Part shown: positions 25,412 to 34,054 of the stretch, piece by piece | How positions within the stretch are numbered: the stretch's first letter is position 1 | Layout: each line of letters opens with the position of its first letter | Assembly: GCA_024500155.1 (NCBI GenBank) | Contig: CM044880.1 | Location: 13,784,879-13,848,878 of the forward strand | Reading direction: 5' to 3' | Source: Chenopodium formosanum | Lineage: Eukaryota; Streptophyta; Magnoliopsida; Caryophyllales; Amaranthaceae | DNA length: 64,000 nt | The notes under the pieces: generated by a model | What the model was told of the DNA's origin: nothing | Databases searched by the model: none | What the model saw: the letters and a program-made list of their open reading frames with translations, nothing else | Translations under genes and position numbers: made by a program

Positions 25412-27272
25412 ATTTGGCGCTAGAAGGAGGGGGGCGTTTGGTCTGGTTGTCGTCTGCCCTCGATTTTTTCTCAGCTTGAATGTTGGGTACTCTGGTGTTG
25501 ACAACTCTGACATTGCCGCCTCGGCGATTTCTCAAAGTGGATAACTTTCTCTTCTTTGACTGGTCATCAGGCATCTTTTCAGCTTTTCTTTTGGGATTGA
25601 CTGGGGAGGCACGGCTGCAATACGAGGCAAGTGTGTCGTAACTGGAGCTGGGAGCTCTAGGACACCTCCGAATGACTCTCTTCCCGTCAGCTGACAATCC
25701 AAGCTGCTTATTATCTAACTTGTCGACACCTGTTAAAAAATATATATATAAAATTAGGGGTTAAAATTATGATAAGTTGGTATGATATAGATATTAGACA
25801 ACGAAAAATAAAATCATAAAAATAATTACAAATAGTGGGTTAATACCATAACAGTCAGTCCAGCACAGACCGACATGTGACAATGGGGCATTGCCGAGAA
25901 TGTACCCCACATTAGGAACCCACACCTTTGGAGCAAGGCGAGATCTACCTTCATCATCCTGGGATTCAATAATGTCAAAATAATTGACAGCTCTAAGTTC
26001 ATGACGGCCAAGTTCTCTCTCAGGAATAGTGTCAAATCGAGGATGTGGCCGGTAAAAAGTTCTCCGAATAGGATAATCATCGAGAACAGATAAAAAGAAA
26101 AACTTGTCTTGCCATCCTTTACAACTAGATAAGTTAGGGTGAACGGTGTATTTCCTAGAAGCAGTATACAAAGACCACCAACCCTCAGATTGGCCATCTC
26201 TTTTTAAGGTCATCAGCTTCCGAAAAGCATTAAGAGTTAGGGGAAAATTCCTATACAACATAACCCACACAAGAGCGATTACGGCACGAATTGTGGGAGG
26301 GGTTATCTGGACTAAACAGACATTCCAAGCTTTTAAAATTTTTGCCACAAACGAATGAAGGGGAAACCGTAAACCAAAATCAAAATGCTTAGCGTAAACG
26401 GCAACATGACCAGTAGGACAATCTAGTACAGAAGATCACGCGGCCAGAAGAAAAAGGTCATAACCATTAGGAAGGTTAAAAAATCGCTTAGCGCGACGGC
26501 AGTAATCTTTTTCTATTGCAGTTTTTCTGAATTTATCACTTATTATAGCTTTTCCTACTTTACTGCTCCTTGACAAAACAAGAGGCTGCCGAAAATCATT
26601 GTCATCGGTCTCAGAGTTGTACTCTTCATCCAATCTCTCCTCTTGAATTACCTCCGCTGTTAAGTCAACAACGTTGTCCCTACTCTCATCATCGGAGTTG
26701 TCATCATCCTCATCCCCAAGAACTGAATTTACTGCGGATTCATGAATGGGAGATGATTGATCTTCAGGCTGAGGTGGAGGACGCGCTTCTTTGTCGGAAT
26801 CGGAAGAGCTAGGACTTACCACTTGGCCTTGCCCAGGTTTTTTACTTGATTCTGCAGCTTCCCTGGTCGCAACCTCGGGCTGATAACTTGTTTGCTTCAT
26901 TCTCGACATGGATGTGGTATTTACACCAATATTCCCAACGTTAGAGTCGTATTGGTCAAACCGTGTGTTGTCAAAGCTCCTCAGATGATAACGGACGTTA
27001 ATTGGTTCTATATCAAGAATTTCAGTGCCTTCCGGAATACATGGATTAACAGGGCGAGTAGCCTTCTCACAGTCGGCTAGTAGTTTGTGACGATAAAAAG
27101 CTTTCTTTTGTTCTTCTGGGGATAACGGCTGAAACGGATCGTCAATATTATCAGAAAGGGAAGAAGCAGTCCCTCCAGAACGGCCGAGGTCTTTCCCCAA
27201 AGATTGTCTAATAAGACGATGCCTAACAGTGCTAAGGGAAGGAAGTTCTTCCTCAATACTACTATTGGACAT
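25371..27272 (-). pseudogene. Antisense two-exon gene of the LTR element (gypsy-type transposon domain-like)
   Basis: Minus-strand start at 27272. Exon 1 (27272-25847) encodes an acidic, low-complexity N-terminal part (Ser/Asp/Glu-rich). It then has a folded region with FGLRFPLHSFV and WWSLYTASRKY, followed by GWQDKFFF. This resembles the plant 'putative gypsy type transposon' (Transposase_28) family found as additional ORFs in some Ty3/gypsy elements; family assignment is from memory. One TGA at 26436-26438 interrupts exon 1, and the frame continues unbroken on both sides, so a single CGA-to-TGA change fits. A 117-bp intron (25846-25730, GT...AG) joins exon 2 (25729-25371) in frame: basic, KKRK-containing, ending inside the 5' LTR. 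Role unknown. Confidence 0.7.
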
Positions 27273-27740
27273 CTAATATCTTAACTTGAAATTTTTTAAA
27301 AAAAAGGGGGATAAAAAATCGAATTATGAAGCATGCAAATCCTTTTTTAACAAAAAAATATAATTAAATTCTGTAAATACCTTAAAGCTATTCGCCAAGA
27401 GTGCAGAACTTCAATTGTACTTCTGTATAACGAGCTGACAAATAGGCAGTGGCTTGCTATGGCAGCGACGGAAGTGAAGATAGAAACCCTTTTCTCTGAA
27501 ATCTCAGTTTTTAACCGACTTTTCGCTTTTTAAAAAAATGGGATGTGAAAAGTAAAACAAAAAATTTGTAAAAAGGGAAGAAACTGATGTGACGGTTGAG
27601 TCAGAAATCCAATGGCTAGGACAATGTGTAAAATTTAAATGCAAACCGATAGATTAACAACACGTGTCCTCCCCCAAAGCATGTTTCCCGCTTAAAACCT
27701 AGCGAACGGCTCATCTCCTAAACGACTGCGTTTTAGAAGT

Positions 27741-28017
27741 TCTTTTATTAAGCTGACCTTATGTCCTATCGGTACACAAGGTCACTTGGGGGGAAAACAT
27801 AGTTTTTCGCTCCTGGTGAGTTTTTTGCTCCCAGTTCTTTTATTAAGCTGACCTTGTGTCCTATCGGTACACAAGGTCACTTGGGGGGAAAACGGAGTTT
27901 TTCGCTCCCAGCTCTTTTATTCATTTAACCTTGTGTCCTATCGGTACACAAGGTCACTTGGGGGGGAAATGGAATTTTTCACTCGTAGACCTGGTGTCCT
28001 ATCGGTACACAAGGTCT
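27741..28017. repeat. Tandem hairpin repeat upstream of the 3' LTR
   Basis: Three full units (starts 27741, 27836, 27912) and a partial at 27988. Each has the inverted pair GACCTTGTGT / ACACAAGGTC around CCTATCGGT, then CACTTGGGGGGAAAA and TTTTTCGCTCC. The CACTTGGGGGG motif recurs as the polypurine tract at 28206-28216. Confidence 0.8.
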
Positions 28018-28221
28018 AAAACACCCACGAAAATTACAATAGATATTATAATAAATATGCTTAACAGAGTGCAAGAAACATAGTATTGAACCAAATAGAT
28101 TAATAACACATTTTTCTGATATAAAAAGAAAGCCTAAACATAGCATGACATAAAAATTATTTATTATCCGAAAGTGAGAACGTCGATCGATAATCTAACG
28201 TCCTCACTTGGGGGGGCTAGT

Positions 28222-28458
28222 TGTATGGGATGATATATGACGAGGGCTGATATGCTCTAAAAAGCAGACATATCGGCCAAATAAGGGCTGATATGCTCCA
28301 AAAAGCAGACATATCGGCCATGTGGGCCCTTCAATACTTGGCACGTGGCAGTCTTTTCATTGACACTTGGCGAGAAAAGCCTTGCATATCTTATAGCCAC
28401 CTGTCACGAAATTTATTATAAATAGTAGGTTAAGCTTCATTAAATGGTAAGCATTAAT

Positions 28459-28499
<41 letters not shown>

Positions 28500-28715
28500 C
28501 TCTCTCTCTCTCTCTCTCTACTTTCTCTCTCTCTCTACTTTCTCTCTCTTACTTACCTTCTCTTAAACACATTCTAACTTTATCATCGGAGTGGTTATCC
28601 CCGGAACACCCCGGGGTTAGCTAACTTCTGCTCATTGTGTAGGTTCTCAGCTTGCCGATAGGAGTATCAGGATCTCAGGCTCGGGTTCTCGGGTTATCGG
28701 ATCCAGACAGAAACA
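28222..28715 (+). repeat. 3' LTR
   Basis: 494 bp, same order of parts as the 5' LTR. The extra length is from expanded CT tracts (about 28461-28550). Preceded by the G-run polypurine tract. Confidence 0.9.
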
Positions 28716-28915
28716 AAGATAATGCCTTGATTAATTACCATATCACGAAAAGTTATTTTTAGGATGGAACAAAAAAGATAATGTCTTGATTGATTACTAT
28801 ATCACATTTTTATTTTTTTTTATTTTTTTTTTTTATTTTTTTTTTATTTTTTGGCAAGGAGTTAAAAAATACCTTGATTGATTACCATTCCGTAAAAGCT
28901 CTTTTATACAAGCTA

Positions 28916-29461
28916 CTTTATAAGATATAACTATATAAGGTAATCCATACTTGCCTAAATAATAAAATGATTTGTTAGTTGTTACACATATATAGTATTG
29001 CTAGGCTCATTTCCTTCAAAAAAAAAGTATTGCTAGGCCCCTATAGAAATTTCATACTCCCTATATAGTAGACAGTATAAAGAGATTTAACCTTATCTTG
29101 CTTGATCATCGCATTGAGTGTGTATTCTAAAAAAAATTTGTCCCTCCATCACACTAAATTTGCAGCATTTGATTCTACACAATATCCTAAATTTGTATTT
29201 AATCAATTATATATTAATTCAATTGTATTTGAAAGCAATACGAAGTATTAGATAAATACTTGTAGAATTAGATAGAATTAGGCAGAAAATAGCTTGACTT
29301 TCATTGAAGGTTACTGTCGAAATATATAATACAAAGCTCTCTAGAATCCTAGTCCTAGATAAACATGGAAACTAGAGAAGATAGGGAAATAGAAAAGATA
29401 TCATAACAAATAATTATTCTCCTAAATATATGATATTTCCTAAATATATATCCTAATAATA
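28916..29461. other. AT-rich spacer
   Basis: No gene recognised. 29340-29450 (CTCCTAAATATATGATATTT and neighbours) looks like decayed retrotransposon sequence but has no clear ends. Confidence 0.4.
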
Positions 29462-29925
29462 GTCCCTCTGTTTCTGAAAGTTTGACTCATTTTGTATTTG
29501 CACGGTCCCCAATGAACATTTTTTACCATTAAAAACTTCGGTCGTCTATAAGTAAATTTTTTAAAAAGTTGATAATTGAAAATTTTATCATAAAGGGAAT
29601 CTAATTAATTTGTTAATTTATTTTGAGAATATAAATCATAAAATTAAATGTGGTATAAGGGCTTGTTCACATTTACTGAACTGAGCTGAATTAAACTAAA
29701 CTGATTGGAGCTGAACTGAACTGATTGGAGCTGAGCTGAAGTGAGCTGAAATGAATATTTTATGAGAGAAGAAAATTAAGAGTTGAACTGAACTGAACTG
29801 AACTGAACTGAACTGATTAGAGTTAAACTGAACAGAACTGAAATTAAGTAAATGTGAACAGATCCTAAATTATTTAATTAAAACTACATGAATAGTACGT
29901 GAATCGAACTTTCAGAAATGGATAG
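29462..29925. mobile_element. Stowaway-like element split by a Tourist-like MITE
   Basis: Left end GTCCCTCTGTTTCTGAAAGT; right end, reverse-complemented, CTATCCATTTCTGAAAGTTC. TA lies at both outer edges. The inner TTTCTGAAAGTT match identifies the pair. Confidence 0.5.
29659..29865. mobile_element. Tourist-like MITE, ACTGA-pentamer family, copy 1
   Basis: 207 bp with TAA on both sides (29656-29658, 29866-29868). Ends GGGCTTGTTCACATTTACTG and, reverse-complemented, GGATCTGTTCACATTTACTT. The interior is mostly tandem ACTGA/GCTGA pentamers around a core TGAATATTTTATGAGAGA. No transposase. Confidence 0.85.
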
Positions 29926-30663
29926 TATAATATTTTGATAGTATATGTCATAAGGGTCAATCAATATCCCACACAACAGATATGTTTCTAGCTATGTATT
30001 CATAAGAAATTTTGGTCAAAGTGTGACTCAAAAAATAAGGAAATTGAGTTATTGCCAAAGTGTAAGGAGTATAACTAAAAAGATAACTAGTTGTAGACAC
30101 CCATTTGTGTCTCCCCAAAATCAAATCCAGTGATGAGTGTCTTTCACGTCAAATCATAATCGAATGAAGCGAAAGTGTGGAAAGTCTAGTGTTGCGGATA
30201 GTTTTATTTATTTTCTCTTCTCTCTGTTTTTGAAAACTTTATTAAGAAAATAGCCAATCCGGTTTGTTTGGTCCATGATATGGGTCCAATAATAGTGTAG
30301 TTGGATGGGGCTTGTCAAGACCTTTCCAACGATATATTGTAAGCCCAATTCCGATGAATATTGAGGAAGTTATGGCCAATTTACTAAACTGGGCCCGGTT
30401 TGAGCCTTATATACGGCCCAATGATCTAGAGGAGGGCTTAATATGATTTATCATTCCTAATGCAATTAGGAATGGTTTTAGTCTTCTAGATTCTTCTAGA
30501 AGGTTCTTATCATTCCTAATTCAATTAGCATTGATAAATTGACTTTTTGTTGACTTTTCAGAGTTTTAATTAAAATTAAAGAGCATTTTTGAGGAAAATA
30601 TACGATTTTATCCTCCTGAACGGCAAAACTTATCTAATTTTCGAAAACACGTCAAAAACAGTC

Positions 30664-30745
30664 CTGGCGCCTGACACCAGGCATTGGCGCCTGGAGCTAG
30701 GCCTGGCGCCTGGCGCTAATGTTGGCGCCTGGCGCCAATTAGCCA
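30664..30745. repeat. GGCGCC palindrome cluster in the solo LTR
   Basis: At least four GGCGCC or near-GGCGCC palindromes within about 80 bp, about 80-150 bp upstream of the TATA box, in otherwise AT-rich DNA. The LTR at 62765 has a weaker version (GTCGCCTGGCGCTGACAGC) at the matching place. Confidence 0.7.
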
Positions 30746-31467
30746 TGGTTGGCGTCAGCTCTGTTTTAGGTGCGCCAAGTGCTCTGTTTTGATATTTTAT
30801 CTTTTTGGCTGATTTCTCTATAAATAACGTATTAAAAACTCCGTTTTCATTCACCAATTGTCATCAACAACCAGCTTTTCAATTATATCCACCTACAACC
30901 AATTCTCATTCTCTTTAATTCATTCATCTCTCTTTCTCTCTCTTCTAAAACTTGTTTTTACATACAAAATTCCGCATTTGCAAGATCTAGAAACACCTAG
31001 CCATATTCGAAGTTGTCTTTGCCCTAGACGTGAAAGTTTTAATTTCTGAAGGTTTGGTCTCAAATCTCTCTTTCAATTATTTAATTTAATTGTTGTTTAT
31101 TATTTTCCTTGAAGTTACTAACGTGTGTATTTTGTTATTAGAAAGAGGTACGAGGCATCAAAGTAAGTACTTTAATGATTTTTATTTGATGTTATGATCA
31201 TGTTTAAATTGTTATTATGATATTCCTAGTATCATGTCTAGGGTAATTTTAATACTAAATATGATTGTTACGATGCTTCCTATGTTCTTCCTAATATTTA
31301 TGATTGTTAGTATCATGTTAGGGTTAAAGGTTTGATTTTTATTGCTTAGTGACATGCTAGGGTTTGTTATTAATCTTATTAGTATCATGCCTAGGATCTT
31401 GCTATTATTATGCTTTAATATTAACATGAACATGATTATGATTATAATAATTTATAATGATTATGAA

Positions 31468-31469
<2 letters not shown>

Positions 31470-31513
<44 letters not shown>

Positions 31514-31514
31514 T
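31470..31514. repeat. TTA microsatellite
   Basis: Uninterrupted (ATT)n of about 15 units, within the solo LTR, surrounded by imperfect GAT/ATT repeats. Confidence 0.9.
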
Positions 31515-32471
31515 TGATGATAATTATTTTAATATGATTATTATTATGACGATTATTTTTATGATTATTATTATCTTGATGATGATTATAATTTTATGAT
31601 GATCATGATTATTTATTATTATTATTATGTTGCTTGATGATATTTATTTTTATTGCTTGATCACGCCTTTTATGCATGTTTAAAGGGAATTGGTATTTGT
31701 AATCACGCTTATTGAGATAATTAATAATCTTATTTAGGGTTAATTTGATTATAATTTCAAGTGATCGTCAATAATAGTTTATTTGTGCATTAAATTCAAC
31801 CAACATAGATAAACAGGTTTAGGGTTAATCTTATTGATTGCATGTTAATTAAAAAGCGCACATGAATACGATCAGAATAAAGTAGAGGCCTATTATTAGG
31901 GCAGGTTCAATCTCTTTTAGGTTGGATTTGTACCTTCATCCCCGAGCCCTTATTTGGTTCAAGACCTTATGGAGTTAATTTACGATCTCTTAGATCGTTA
32001 AGGGGTGTAACTTTCACCTCGTGAACGGTTTACAAGTTCCAAAAACTTGTTGGCGACTCTTTTGCTCTAGCTTCCTTCCCTTTGGACGCCACCGTACTTT
32101 AGTGTATGATCACAGTGGGGTTCAAGTTTGGGATAATGCTTGAAATATTCCCTACACTAGCATATACTGATTTTTCACTCTTTGTTAAGGAGTCTTAATT
32201 TAAAACTATATTTAAATACTACGTATAAAAAATAATTTGGTCCAAAATATATTTCTTATTTTATCCCAAATCAAGCAATTTAAAATATTATTTTATATTA
32301 TTTATTCAAGCTTTCTTCTATTTTGAACCTGATGGCATAATTATTTTTATTTTTTTTAGTTCACATTTGATGATTTTTCATTTACCAACTCTGTTAGGTA
32401 AAAAAATATATATATTCATGATTTTTTTTTACTATAAATATTTATTATACATTAAAAAGGTTTTTTTTTTT

Positions 32472-32650
32472 GGAGCTGAGCTGAATTGAATGGAACTGAA
32501 CTGAACTGAACTGATTGGAACTGAACTGAACTGAATTGAGCTGAAATGAATATTTTATGAGAGAGGGAAATTAAGAGCTGAACTGAACTGATTGGAGCTG
32601 AACTGAACTGAACTGAACTGAACTGAAATTAAGTAAATGTGAACAAGCCC
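32472..32650. mobile_element. Tourist-like MITE, ACTGA-pentamer family, copy 2 (5'-truncated)
   Basis: Begins in the pentamer region after a T-run, lacking the GGGC...TGTTCAC end. The right end AAATGTGAACAAGCCC is intact and followed by TAA. Core TGAATATTTTATGAGAGA is present. Confidence 0.75.
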
Positions 32651-32995
32651 TAAGTTGGTAAATATATTATTTTACAATTTTAATATCTTGCGTTTTTTTT
32701 TTTTTTTTTGACAGGATTTTGTGTATATTCTCTATTAATTTTTTAAAAAAATACTAGGGAAACACCAGAAGATGACATGATCATTTTTTATGTGTCTTTT
32801 AGTATATAGTTATCGATTGATTGATAGTGAGACGCCCGTCCAAGGCCAATAATTTACAGCCATATTAATATTATGTTGTAAAAAAGAAAAGTTAGGGATA
32901 TTCTACAACATAACCCGCTATTTTTAGAATTTCTACGTCGTACCCTTACTTTTTAAAATTTCTATATAGTAACCCGCAAGTTCATTTAGTAACTA

Positions 32996-33399
32996 TACAA
33001 TAACCTTGTTCTTATCCCACCATTAACAAATTCTGTTAGTGAGGTCCACTCCCAAATTCTTAATATTTTTTTATCGATTTGCGAGTTGGTAAACGTTCCA
33101 TTAAAGGTTTTGGGGTTATTTCGGTTCTAAAGGGTCCAAATTGAGCTTAGATTCGGCAAATATGAAATGTAAATACCTCGTTTTGCGTATTAAAAAAATC
33201 TCGATTTGCGTGTTTACATTTTAATATGTAAAACGAGGTATTTATGTTTGTTTTTTTTGGCAAATCTAAGCTAAATTTGGACCCTTTAGACTTTAACGCA
33301 ACAATTTACAACGCGTAAAAATCAATAAAAATATTAAAAATTGGAGAGTGGGCCACACTAACGGAATTTATTAACAGTGGGATGACGGCAAGGTTACTA
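32996..33399. mobile_element. Foldback (long inverted repeat) element, unclassified
   Basis: The left arm from about 32998 (ACCTTGTTCTTATCCCACC, then TCTGTTAGTG, GGGTCCAAATT, AAATACCTCGTTTT) recurs in inverted order in the right arm (GTAAAACGAGGTATTT, AATTTGGACCC, CACTAACGGAATT, GGGATGACGGCAAGGTTAC). Arms are about 190 bp and imperfect, with a short loop. No coding frame and no certain target duplication. Confidence 0.65.
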
Positions 33400-33674
33400 C
33401 TCCCTCCGTCCCCAAATGATAGTCTCTTATGGGCAAAAATCACGGGAATTAAGAAACTTAAATAAATGTAATAAAATTAGGGTTTGTTTACATTTAATGA
33501 ACTGAACTGAACTGATTGGAAATTAGAAGTTGAACTGATTGGAACTGAACTGAACATTTTATGAGAGAAGGAAATTAGGAGCTGAACTGAATTGAACTGA
33601 AATTAAGTAAATGTAAACAGACCCTTACATTGAAAAGATAAATTTACATTGGGTATGTAAAATAATGGAGGGAG
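33400..33674. mobile_element. Stowaway-like element split by a Tourist-like MITE
   Basis: Left end CTCCCTCCGTCCCCAAATG after TA. The right end GGAGGGAG pairs with it. The copy of the ACTGA family at 33480 sits inside. Confidence 0.45.
33480..33624. mobile_element. Tourist-like MITE, ACTGA-pentamer family, copy 3
   Basis: 145 bp with TTA on both sides (33477-33479, 33625-33627). Ends GGGTTTGTTTACATTTAATG and, reverse-complemented, GGGTCTGTTTACATTTACTT. ACTGA pentamers inside. Confidence 0.85.
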
Positions 33675-34054
33675 AAGGTAATAAAAGTACATTGAAAAAC
33701 AAAATTTATATGAAAAAGTTAAAAGCCTTATGCTAACAGTAAAGTAAAAAAGATAGAGTTAAGAAAACAAAATTAAATTTCTAAAATTTTGAAGTCAATA
33801 AAATCAAATCACGGTAAATAATTTATTACTATAAACGTTTTTGGTAAATCATGGTTGATTGTTGTTATTATTGCTTGATTATGCGTATAACTCAAATGAA
33901 TAATGCTGTTATTAGAGTTAAATGCATAACGAAGCAAAATAACAACAATCACTTAAGAATATATAGTTTTCTCTTTTTGTTCGAAAAGTCCATGTTCATT
34001 TTCAATTTCTTTCTCATCTCAACTCCTTTGTAATTGTAAGACTAATAGCTAAAC
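33675..34054. other. Spacer / presumed promoter region of the ABCC pseudogene
   Basis: AT-rich. No gene seen. The small frame at 33851-34033 has no recognisable feature. Confidence 0.4.

Larger units (their letters stand above)
24962..28715 (+). mobile_element. Non-autonomous LTR retrotransposon carrying an antisense gene
   Basis: 3,754 bp. LTRs at 24962-25411 and 28222-28715, each beginning TGTATGGGAT and ending ACAGAAACA. Flanked by the perfect duplication AAGAT (24957-24961, 28716-28720). ATTTGGCGCTAGAAGGAGGG, directly after the left LTR, is a primer-binding-site-like sequence; a G-run at 28209-28216 just before the right LTR is the polypurine tract. These set plus-strand orientation. No gag, protease, reverse transcriptase or integrase frame is present. 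The LTRs differ by about seven transitions plus CT-repeat length, so insertion is fairly recent. Its single substantial gene lies on the opposite strand. Confidence 0.9.
24790..28915. repeat. Tandem array of about 60-bp units, split by the LTR element
   Basis: Units containing TGCCTTGATTGATTACCATA, TCACGAAAAGTT and TTTTTAGGA occur at about 24790-24961 (roughly three) and again at 28716-28915 (roughly three). The LTR element at 24962-28715 lies between them. Joining the flanks at the 5-bp target duplication restores a single array. Confidence 0.75.
30092..32156 (+). mobile_element. Solo LTR, TGTAGACACCC family
   Basis: 2,065 bp, starting TGTAGACACCCA and ending TCCCTACA (5-bp inverted ends TGTAG/CTACA). 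Flanks CTAGT and CTAGC match in four of five bases. A TATA box (CTATAAATA) lies near 30820. No coding domains and no second LTR nearby, so it reads as the product of LTR-LTR recombination. A second family member begins at 62765 with the same order of parts. Confidence 0.75.

Noticed and set aside
24962..28715. Autonomous gypsy or copia element
   Set aside because: No gag, protease, reverse transcriptase, RNase H or integrase motif in any frame between the LTRs.
31342..31599. Tyr/Ile-rich 85-codon frame
   Set aside because: Product of the TTA/GAT microsatellite in the solo LTR.
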